From assembly GCA_910587475.1 (NCBI GenBank), contig CAJUMR010000008.1, positions 11,442-75,441 of the forward strand: 64,000 bases of DNA, in the 5' to 3' direction. A program made the position numbers and the translations under genes. The notes below the pieces were generated by a model. The model was not told the origin of the DNA. It saw only the letters and a program-made list of their open reading frames with translations, and did no database searches. Each line of letters opens with the position of its first letter. Positions within the stretch are counted from its first letter, which is position 1. Origin of the DNA: an uncultured Muribaculaceae bacterium (GTDB lineage: Bacteria > Bacteroidota > Bacteroidia > Bacteroidales > Muribaculaceae). Positions 57,349-64,000 of this stretch are shown one piece after another.

Positions 57349-58134
57349 ATGACTGATAACGATCTTAAGGAATTGCTCGATGCAGAGGCGCATAGAATCA
57401 ACAGCCTCGATTTTGTGGTTGAAGATCCTGTGCAGTTTCCTCGGCGGTTCTCCGACAAGCGCGACATCGAGATCACTGCGTTGCTGATCTCTACGATCGC
57501 ATGGGGTAAGCGCTCGATGATATGCCGTAACGCCGACCGAATTTTGGCGCTGATGGACGGGCAGCCTTATAAGTATGTGATGGACGAGGGCTATGAAGAT
57601 TTGCCCGACTGCAACATCCACCGCACATTTTTTGCAAAAAACATGCGTCACTATCTGCGGGGGCTGCATTCGATCTACAGCCGTCACGGCTCACTCGAAG
57701 ATTTTGCAGGGAAATCGCTTGCCGGCAAGGATGAGCACCTGTCATGGCATCTTGCCGAAGCGATCAACCGTGAGCTTGCAGCAGCAAACGGAGGCGTGAG
57801 CGATTGCCGCTGTATGCCGCTGGGACTCGACAAATCGGCGCTCAAGCGTTTCAACATGGCGTTGCGTTGGCTTGTGAGAGATGACGGCATCGTCGATCTC
57901 GGGGTGTGGAAAGCGATAAAGCCGAGTCAGCTGTATGTGCCTCTTGATGTGCATGTCGGCAATATTTCCCGTCAGCTCGGCCTTTTGACCCGTAAAGCCA
58001 ACGATCGCGCAGCCGTGGAGGAGCTGACAGGACGACTGCGTAAGTTCAATGCCGAAGATCCTACGCTCTACGATTTTGCGTTGTTCGGCATCGGTGTGAG
58101 CGGTCGCGGCGGCGAGCTTGCCAAGGCTGACTGA
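57349..58134 (+). CDS. TIGR02757 (DUF2400) family protein
   Basis: The 261-aa protein has the family signatures RDIEITALLISTIAWGKRSM, RLFLRWMVR-like MALRWLVRDDGIVDLGVWK and LYVPLDVHVGNISRQLGLL. It resembles helix-hairpin-helix DNA glycosylase folds, but its function is unknown. I start at ATG 57349. Reading upstream in frame would run through the tRNA-His terminator. Confidence 0.88.
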   Translation: MTDNDLKELLDAEAHRINSLDFVVEDPVQFPRRFSDKRDIEITALLISTIAWGKRSMICRNADRILALMDGQPYKYVMDEGYEDLPDCNIHRTFFAKNMRHYLRGLHSIYSRHGSLEDFAGKSLAGKDEHLSWHLAEAINRELAAANGGVSDCRCMPLGLDKSALKRFNMALRWLVRDDGIVDLGVWKAIKPSQLYVPLDVHVGNISRQLGLLTRKANDRAAVEELTGRLRKFNAEDPTLYDFALFGIGVSGRGGELAKAD

Positions 58135-58188
58135 ATGAATGTCGGGTAATTTACGTCCGATTTATTTTTTAAGAAGGCCTAAACGTAT

Positions 58189-58196
58189 TATCTTTG
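58189..58196 (+). promoter_or_regulatory. -7 box of the Fe-S/AKR operon
   Basis: TATCTTTG lies 3 nt before the first ATG of an 8-codon leader ORF and 23 nt before the Fe-S protein start. Confidence 0.55.
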
Positions 58197-58199
58197 CGT

Positions 58200-58226
58200 A
58201 TGAAAAAAGATAATTTGCTATGCTGA
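58200..58226 (+). CDS. possible 8-aa leader peptide
   Basis: The frame MKKDNLLC begins 3 nt after the -7 box. Its TGA overlaps the ATG (58220) of the Fe-S protein, a layout that would allow a leaderless start followed by coupled reinitiation. Confidence 0.35.
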   Translation: MKKDNLLC

Positions 58227-59722
58227 AAATAATTAGGATAACGCTTGCGCTGCTGTGTCTCGTCGCTGCAACATTGCTTTTTGTCGACGTCAGCGGTTTT
58301 GCCGCCCGGCATTTGGCGTGGCTGCCGCGATTACAATTTATGACGGCGTTGCTGTCGCTCAATGCTGTGGTGATAGCCGCTTTGATATTGCTGACTCTTG
58401 TGCTTGGCCGCGTGTATTGCTCGGTGATATGTCCGTTGGGCGTGTTTCAGGATGTGATCAACCGGTTGCGTAGCCGTTTCGGCGGTAAAAAATCAAGAAA
58501 CCGATTTGGGTTCAAGCCCGAACGCAAGATTTTGCGATATGGTTTTCTGGCGCTGTTTGCCGTGCTTGTCGCCCTCGGACTGACTCATGTGACAGCCATG
58601 GCTATGGCCGGGCTGCTCGACCCCTACAGTGCCTTCGGGCGCATTGCGTCAGAGCTGTTTGCTCCGGTCTACGACGGAGCTTGCAATCTGTTGGCCGACT
58701 GGAGTGAGTCGCAGGGCAACTATTATTTCACGCGAGTGGCTTATGTCACACGTGTCCCGCTGTTGATCGTTGCAGCCCTGACGTTTGTTGTGGTGGTTGT
58801 TTTCGCGTGGATCGGCGGACGCAGCTACTGCAATATGATCTGTCCGGTCGGCACAATTTTAGGTTTACTGAGCCGTAATGCTCTGCTACGGCCTGTCATT
58901 GACACATCGTTGTGCAACGGTTGCCGGAAGTGTGAACGCAATTGCAAGGCATCGTGTATCGACGGAAAAAATCACCGTATCGATTATTCGAGGTGTGTGG
59001 TGTGTATGGATTGCATAGGCAATTGTTCTCAGCATGCCATCAGCTTCAGTCCCGTTCTGAAAAAAACTAAGAATGACGGTCGGGCTGTCGACGGTGCGCG
59101 GCGACGCTTCATCGTCACCGGTGCCGCTCTTGCCGGATCGTTGGCTGCTGCGGCTCATAAGGAAGGCGACGGAGCGCTTGCACCGGTGAAAATGAAAAAA
59201 CGCGCCGTGCGTCTTACCGATATAGTTCCCGCGGGAGCCAAGAGCGCCGCAAATCTGAGATCCCACTGCACGGCTTGCCAATTGTGCATAAGTTCATGCC
59301 CTGACGAAGTGCTGCAGCCGTCGACCGATCTCACTACATTCATGCAACCGGTCATGTGGTACAACAAGGGATATTGCCGTCCGGAGTGTACACGCTGTTC
59401 AGACGTTTGTCCGACCGGGGCGATAGAGCCGGTCAGCGTGGAGGAGAAAAGTTCTGTCAAGATAGGAACGGCTGTGGTCGATGCTGACCGTTGCATATCG
59501 GTGGCCGACGGGAAGCATTGCGGGCTGTGTTCGCGCAGTTGTCCCGCCGGGGCCATCGAAATGGTGAAGATCGACGGTAACATGCGCCCTGTGGTCAACG
59601 AGGGTGCGTGCATCGGGTGCGGATCATGTGAATATCATTGTCCGGTCGGCACAGCCGGACATCTGCCGTCTGAGCGTGCGGCGATCTATGTCGAGGGTCT
59701 CAGTGAACATCGTTTAATCTGA
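58220..59722 (+). CDS. membrane 4Fe-4S protein, NapH-NapG-like fusion
   Basis: The 500-aa protein has four to five N-terminal helices carrying two NapH-type motifs (CSVICPLGVFQD, CNMICPVGTILG). Ferredoxin clusters CNGCRKCERNC and CVVCMDCIGNC follow. Near residue 297 an internal twin-arginine-like segment RRRFIVTGAALAGSLAAAA appears. A NapG-like region has four more cluster motifs (CTACQLCISSC, CRPECTRCSDVC, CGLCSRSC, CIGCGSCEYHC). It should relay electrons at the inner membrane. The gene next door is probably its partner. Confidence 0.85.
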   Translation: MLKIIRITLALLCLVAATLLFVDVSGFAARHLAWLPRLQFMTALLSLNAVVIAALILLTLVLGRVYCSVICPLGVFQDVINRLRSRFGGKKSRNRFGFKPERKILRYGFLALFAVLVALGLTHVTAMAMAGLLDPYSAFGRIASELFAPVYDGACNLLADWSESQGNYYFTRVAYVTRVPLLIVAALTFVVVVVFAWIGGRSYCNMICPVGTILGLLSRNALLRPVIDTSLCNGCRKCERNCKASCIDGKNHRIDYSRCVVCMDCIGNCSQHAISFSPVLKKTKNDGRAVDGARRRFIVTGAALAGSLAAAAHKEGDGALAPVKMKKRAVRLTDIVPAGAKSAANLRSHCTACQLCISSCPDEVLQPSTDLTTFMQPVMWYNKGYCRPECTRCSDVCPTGAIEPVSVEEKSSVKIGTAVVDADRCISVADGKHCGLCSRSCPAGAIEMVKIDGNMRPVVNEGACIGCGSCEYHCPVGTAGHLPSERAAIYVEGLSEHRLI

Positions 59723-59733
59723 TAAAGGTGGCT

Positions 59734-61131
59734 ATGGACGAAAAAAAATACGAAGGAAACAGTCGGCGCAGGTTTCTGCGTCACCTTGGCATCGGAGCGA
59801 TTGCCGGAGCATTTGTGTCGTGTGGCGGAAAGATCGGCCAGGATCAGACGGCCGGCGAGAAGAAATCAGGCGAAATGACCAAGCGTCTGAACCCCAATTC
59901 GGGCGACAGGGTGTCGCTGATAGGTTACGGATGTATGCGCCTGCCGTTGATCGACGACCCGTCGAAACCCGACCGCGACGGAGGCATCGACCAGGAGAAG
60001 GTCAATGGCCATGTCGACTATGCGCTGGCCCACGGAGTGAATTATTTCGACACATCGCCGGCCTATTGCAAAGGACGGTCGGAGCATGCGATGGGCATCG
60101 CTCTGAGCCGGCATCCGCGCGACAGTTATTATATAGCGACCAAATTGTCGAATTTCGACCCGTCGACATGGCCTCGCGAGAAATCGATAGCCATGTTTGA
60201 GACCTCGTTGAAGGAGTTGCAGACCGATTATGTCGATTATCTTCTGCTTCACGCCATCGGCATGGGAGGCATGGACTCGTACAGAGGCCGCTATGTCGAC
60301 AACGGTATGCTCGACTATCTTAAGGAGCAGAAAGCAGCAGGGCGCATCCGCAATCTCGGGTTTTCGTACCATGGTGATGTGGCGGTGTTCAACCATCTTC
60401 TCGAGATGATGGACCGCGGGGAGGTGCATTGGGATTTTGCACAGATACAGCTCAACTACATTGACTGGCACAATGCCAAAAAAGTCAATCCCCGCAACAC
60501 CGACGCTGAGTATCTCTACGGTGAGCTGCACCGTCGTGGCATACCGGCTGTGATAATGGAGCCGCTGCTCGGCGGCCGGCTTGCTTCGGCGACCGCTCCG
60601 GTGGCAGCCAAGATGAAGCAGCGCCGCCCCGACGACAGCGTCGCATCATGGGCTTTCCGCTATGCAGGCACTCCCGAAGGCATACTCACGGTGCTCAGTG
60701 GCATGACATATCTCGACCATCTGAAAGAAAATGTCGCAACATATTCGCCCCTCGATCCGGTGACGGATGAAGAAAAGGATTTTCTCGAAATACTGGCTCT
60801 TGAAATACTGGCCAATAATGAGATACCATGTACCGACTGCCGCTATTGCATGCCGTGTCCCTACGGTATCAACATCCCGGCCATCTTTGCACACTATAAC
60901 AAATGTCTGAAGGACGATAATGTCAGCCGTGACACGCGTGATCCGCACTACAACAGCGCGCGGCGAGCATTTCTTGTGGGCTACGACCGGACTGTGCCCA
61001 AGCTTCGTCAGGCCGACCGTTGCATTGCCTGCGGGGAGTGTGTGCATTCTTGCCCGCAGTCGATCGCCATACCCGCGCGGCTCAAGGATATCAGCGATTA
61101 CGTCAACCGCCTTAAGGCCGGCAAGGCATAG
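59734..61131 (+). CDS. Tat-exported aldo/keto reductase with ferredoxin tail
   Basis: The 465-aa protein has twin-arginine signal SRRRFLRHLGIGAIAGAFVS. The AKR barrel keeps the tetrad Asp/Tyr (NYFDTSPAY), Lys (IATKLS) and His (LLHAIGM). Two C-terminal 4Fe-4S motifs follow (CTDCRYCMPCPYG and CIACGECVHSCPQ). It begins just past the membrane Fe-S protein, which probably feeds it electrons outside the cytoplasm. A GTG at 59728 is an alternative start. Substrate unknown. Confidence 0.88.
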   Translation: MDEKKYEGNSRRRFLRHLGIGAIAGAFVSCGGKIGQDQTAGEKKSGEMTKRLNPNSGDRVSLIGYGCMRLPLIDDPSKPDRDGGIDQEKVNGHVDYALAHGVNYFDTSPAYCKGRSEHAMGIALSRHPRDSYYIATKLSNFDPSTWPREKSIAMFETSLKELQTDYVDYLLLHAIGMGGMDSYRGRYVDNGMLDYLKEQKAAGRIRNLGFSYHGDVAVFNHLLEMMDRGEVHWDFAQIQLNYIDWHNAKKVNPRNTDAEYLYGELHRRGIPAVIMEPLLGGRLASATAPVAAKMKQRRPDDSVASWAFRYAGTPEGILTVLSGMTYLDHLKENVATYSPLDPVTDEEKDFLEILALEILANNEIPCTDCRYCMPCPYGINIPAIFAHYNKCLKDDNVSRDTRDPHYNSARRAFLVGYDRTVPKLRQADRCIACGECVHSCPQSIAIPARLKDISDYVNRLKAGKA

Positions 61132-61191
61132 CCGATGAAAACATTTTATCCGGCTTGTGCATTATAATTGTATAATCAACATTCATCCATT

Positions 61192-62280
61192 ATGACATCA
61201 CGTCCGTACACATTCGACAGGGTAGTGCGCATGGTTCTCGGTGTTGCAGCTGTAATCGGAGCGGTTTGGCTGATCGACACCCTTGAATATGTGCTGTTGC
61301 CTTTCTGTCTGGCTTGCCTGATCGCCTATCTGCTCGATCCGCTTGTGGAATTTAACAGAAATATCAACCATCTGAAAGGGCGTGCTGTAGCAACACTGCT
61401 CACCTTGGTCGAGGTGACGCTTGTCATCGGCGTGGTGTGCTATTTCTGTGTGCCGTCGATCATCGGCGAGATCAATCAGATGAAAGCATTGGTCAAGGAC
61501 TATACACCGGCTCATGCTGCCGTGCCCTATGTGCCCGAACAGGTGCATGAATACATCAATCGCTTCCTTTCGTCGGAAAATATCAGATCGCTGCTCGACA
61601 GCGACAACATAGAGACTTTTCTCGACAAGGGATCGACTCTGCTCTCGGCCTCGATCGATTTTTTGAAGCGCACGGTGCAGTGGCTTCTGACGTTTGTCTA
61701 TGTGATTTTCATTTTGCTCGACTATGAACAGCTGATGAAGAGCTTCCGCCAGCTTGTGCCGCCCAAGTACCGCAAGATCGCATATCGCATCGAAGATGAC
61801 ATAAAGACCAACATGAACCACTATTTCCGCGGTCAGGCGCTGATCGCGCTGTTTGCTGCGGTGTTCTACTGCATCGGTTTTTCGATTGTCGGCATACCGC
61901 TGTCGATCGTCCTCGGCATATTGGTCGGAGTGCTGTACATGATACCTTATTTCCAGTATATCACCCTGATACCGGTTGCCGTGGTCTGTCTGATCTATTC
62001 GATGGGCGGACAGGCCGATTTCTGGCCCGTGTTCGGCCAGTGTCTGCTGGTCTATGTTATCAGCCAAAGTGTCTGCGACTATATTCTCACTCCGAAAATC
62101 ATGGGTAAGGCCATGGGGCTCAATCCGGCCATCATATTGTTTTCGCTCTCAGTGTGGGGAACGTTGCTCGGCTTGATAGGCATGATCATAGCATTACCGT
62201 TGACCACGCTTCTGCTGGCTTACTATCAGCAGTATGTCATCGATCGTCCGGCGTCCGCCGCTCAGTCGTCGGATGAGTGA
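61192..62280 (+). CDS. AI-2E family transporter
   Basis: The 362-aa permease has about eight helices and the family motifs FLACLIAYLLDPLVEF and LGILVGVLYMIPYFQYITLI, with LTPKIMGKAMGLNPAIILFS. AI-2E proteins export autoinducer-2 or act as cation/proton antiporters. The ATG at 61192 replaces an in-frame TTG at 61168. The 3' end overlaps the convergent lipoprotein gene by 19 nt. Confidence 0.9.
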   Translation: MTSRPYTFDRVVRMVLGVAAVIGAVWLIDTLEYVLLPFCLACLIAYLLDPLVEFNRNINHLKGRAVATLLTLVEVTLVIGVVCYFCVPSIIGEINQMKALVKDYTPAHAAVPYVPEQVHEYINRFLSSENIRSLLDSDNIETFLDKGSTLLSASIDFLKRTVQWLLTFVYVIFILLDYEQLMKSFRQLVPPKYRKIAYRIEDDIKTNMNHYFRGQALIALFAAVFYCIGFSIVGIPLSIVLGILVGVLYMIPYFQYITLIPVAVVCLIYSMGGQADFWPVFGQCLLVYVISQSVCDYILTPKIMGKAMGLNPAIILFSLSVWGTLLGLIGMIIALPLTTLLLAYYQQYVIDRPASAAQSSDE

Positions 62281-63671
62281 ACGTAGGCACCGAGGTCAGG
62301 TTGCTGGCCGCGGGCGAGTCCGTAGCCGTCGGTCATGGCGCGCGGCGAAGTCAGTGACGGATCGGCCGCTCCGATTGCCGGAGACCCGGGCTTAAGACGA
62401 TAGTCGAAGATGTAATCGTTGCGGACTGTGTAGTAGAGCGGATCTTCACCCCAGAGACAAGCCAGGAAATTGTCGTCGTCGCTGCCGTTGCTCTTGAGCA
62501 GGCAGTTGCGGAGCATCACGTCTGTGCCGTTGAGGTCGCCGTGCGAGAGATCGGCTCCGAGGCCGTAGATGATCGAGTTATCGATAACGGCGCGGGCATA
62601 CGGGAAGTCCGACAGATCGTCAGTGTCGCCGTTGATATGGCTGAAGGCTATTGCCGGGCCTGAGATTGCGGCGAAAAGATAGTAGTTGGCAAATGTGCAG
62701 TGGTTGAACGAGTGAGAGCCGCCATGCAGCAGTACGAGGCCGCCTCCGCCTTCGGCAAACTCACATCCTGCTGCATCGACTGACGCGTGGATAGCTGCAA
62801 GCACCGTCGAGCCTGAATTGCGCAGACGGCAGTTGAGCATTGTCAGCGTTGTCGCTCCCGCTTCAGCCTCCGATCCGTCGACCGTAACGCCGTAGGTCGT
62901 GTTTTTTATTATAGTGTTAGCGAGGTCGCCGGTAGAGCCTGAGCTGAATATCACACCCTGCCATTGGCGCGACATGAGGTCGAATGATATGTCTGACACA
63001 ACGTTGCCTGTGCGGTCGCCTGAAAGGATTACGGGAGCGTCGGTCGTGCCGTTTGCTACAAGAGAGCCGTCGACGGCCAGATAGGCTCCGTCGTGGAAGC
63101 ACAGTCTCGCACCTTCGTTCAGTGTCAGGGTAGCTCCTTCGGCCACGACGAGCGAGTCGAATATCTGGTAAGGTTTCGGAGAGTCGAAGACGATGTCGGA
63201 GGTGATTGTCTGTCCGTAGAGGCGGTTGACGTCCTGGCCGAAAGCCGAAAGAACAACGCTTTGCGACACACCGTTGGTCGAGAAGTCGACATAAGCGTTT
63301 ATTTCGATGGGAATGTCTTCCAGCGAAGGCGGCAATGTGGCTTCAACAAAGATAAATATAGAGTCTTTGCCACGGATTTCGACGTTGGAGAATTCACGCC
63401 CGCTGAAGCCGTCGACGTTGAGTCTGAAAAATCCGGCACCTTCGCCAGAGAGGCCGATGCGGTCGATCGACAATGACTTCGACGCCGGGTTGGCCACGGT
63501 GAAGCGGTGTGTAGTGGTCATCTGTTCGGTGAATACTACTCCCATCTTGAGCGTATCGGTCGAAAACACCGGCTGGTCTGACGGCGATGTGGTGAAACTG
63601 TCGTCGATACATGCTGTCAGTGCGGTCAATGCTGTTGCTATTATTATAATGTAGTGGAGTAGTTGTCTCAT
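62262..63671 (-). CDS. right-handed parallel beta-helix lipoprotein
   Basis: The 469-aa protein has lipobox LTALTAC (Cys21), an N-terminal Ig-like domain (about 35-145) and then short repeats typical of a right-handed parallel beta-helix (ANTIIKNTTYGVTVDGSEAE, TMLNCRLRNSGSTVL). The C-terminus reads LKPGSPAIGAADPS, common in 'choice-of-anchor' surface proteins. It is probably at the cell surface and may bind or cleave polysaccharide, but lyase residues are not evident. Confidence 0.82.
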   Translation of the reverse strand: MRQLLHYIIIIATALTALTACIDDSFTTSPSDQPVFSTDTLKMGVVFTEQMTTTHRFTVANPASKSLSIDRIGLSGEGAGFFRLNVDGFSGREFSNVEIRGKDSIFIFVEATLPPSLEDIPIEINAYVDFSTNGVSQSVVLSAFGQDVNRLYGQTITSDIVFDSPKPYQIFDSLVVAEGATLTLNEGARLCFHDGAYLAVDGSLVANGTTDAPVILSGDRTGNVVSDISFDLMSRQWQGVIFSSGSTGDLANTIIKNTTYGVTVDGSEAEAGATTLTMLNCRLRNSGSTVLAAIHASVDAAGCEFAEGGGGLVLLHGGSHSFNHCTFANYYLFAAISGPAIAFSHINGDTDDLSDFPYARAVIDNSIIYGLGADLSHGDLNGTDVMLRNCLLKSNGSDDDNFLACLWGEDPLYYTVRNDYIFDYRLKPGSPAIGAADPSLTSPRAMTDGYGLARGQQPDLGAYVHSSDD

Positions 63672-63770
63672 ATTGATTTTTTTGTGCTATTATTTAACGT
63701 TGTGATGACTTAAATATTATGACCGGCTATTTTTTTGATTCGTTTTGGCCTGACTTTTTGACAAGTTCGT

Positions 63771-63778
63771 TACCTTTG
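63771..63778 (+). promoter_or_regulatory. -7 box of the ArnT-like gene
   Basis: TACCTTTG lies 15 nt before the ATG at 63794. A TTTG at 63744-63747 is 23 nt upstream, slightly beyond the usual spacing. Confidence 0.5.
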
Positions 63779-63793
63779 TAAGATAAATAATAA

Positions 63794-64000
63794 ATGAACA
63801 ACTCATCTGACACAATGATAGCTGGTATAAAGATCGACCGCTCGGCATGGATGCTTCTCGCGGTCTGTGCGATTGTGATGCTTCCGTTTCTTGGCATCGC
63901 AGAGTTCAACACCAAAGGCGAGCCGCGTGAGGCTGTTGTGGCCTATTCGATATTGGACAGTGGCAACTGGATACTGCCGACAAACAATGGCGGTGAGATG
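63794..64000 (+). CDS. ArnT/PMT-like glycosyltransferase, C-terminus cut off
   Basis: The 69 visible residues start MNNSSDTMIAGIKIDRSAWM. They include one transmembrane helix (AWMLLAVCAIVMLPFLGIAE) and then the luminal-loop signature GEPREAVVAYSILDSGNWILP. This matches the first loop of ArnT/PMT-type lipid-linked glycosyltransferases (E-R/A motif). The rest is beyond the window, so the substrate cannot be assigned. Confidence 0.75.
   Translation, partial: MNNSSDTMIAGIKIDRSAWMLLAVCAIVMLPFLGIAEFNTKGEPREAVVAYSILDSGNWILPTNNGGEM

Overview
The window looks like chromosomal DNA of a Bacteroidales bacterium, and a gut Muribaculaceae-like lineage is the best guess. Three observations support this. 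Promoters match the Bacteroidetes consensus TTTG-N19-21-TAnnTTTG. Typical Bacteroidetes families are present: NVEALA peptides, TolB-like propeller lipoproteins, DUF4831, DUF6377, a glycine-lipid acyltransferase pair and OMP_b-brl barrels. Start regions mostly lack Shine-Dalgarno sequences. Most of the window is compact core genome. The clearest accessory stretch is about 17.3-24.6 kb.

Layout. 0-1 kb: edge of a HEPN/MNT toxin-antitoxin pair and a hairpin-bearing small ORF that may be mobile-element debris. 1-11.3 kb: zinc alcohol dehydrogenase, HEAT-like protein, large TonB-receptor-like barrel, BASS-family transporter, Crp-family regulator overlapping a DUF6377 sensor-type regulator, LrgA/LrgB pair, small OMP barrel. 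11.3-17 kb: envelope genes (DUF115/MptE-like protein with a degenerate SDR, the glycine-lipid pair glsA-glsB, a flippase) and an XRE/DUF2975 pair. 17.3-24.6 kb: five secreted six-bladed-propeller proteins interleaved with three small NVEALA-type peptides and a CxxC thioredoxin-like lipoprotein, with a 592-bp perfect duplication and a long structured inverted repeat. 24.8-26 kb: rpsF-rpsR-rplI. 26-32.4 kb: TPP riboswitch and a nine-gene thiamine operon (thiS, tenI-like, thiE, thiG, thiH, thiF-like, methyltransferase, tenA, thiD) that lacks thiC. 32.4-45 kb: wHTH protein, rsgA, lptG-tgt-nucleotidyltransferase, a run of leftward genes (nnr, DUF4831, Ntn-hydrolase, thioesterase, dprA, udp), a candidate sRNA, hisS. 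45-57 kb: alkD-like, EamA, OmpA lipoprotein, a TonB receptor with a periplasmic HMA protein (probable metal system), then the leftward operon mlaE-mlaF-holB-addB-like-hemW. 57-64 kb: tRNA-His, TIGR02757 protein, NapH/NapG-like Fe-S protein with a Tat aldo/keto reductase, AI-2E permease, beta-helix lipoprotein, and the start of an ArnT/PMT-like glycosyltransferase.

How the parts work together. The thiamine block makes and joins the thiazole and pyrimidine moieties under TPP control, but needs ThiC or salvaged pyrimidine from elsewhere. The glsA/glsB, flippase, lptG and mlaEF genes all serve the envelope. The NVEALA/propeller/thioredoxin locus is the least understood and most interesting part. 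It repeats the module 'Cys-rich secreted peptide overlapped by a propeller lipoprotein', which suggests coordinated export and recognition of a peptide. That function is my inference, not established. Several genes have a -7 box only 3-9 nt before the start codon, which points to leaderless or near-leaderless mRNAs.
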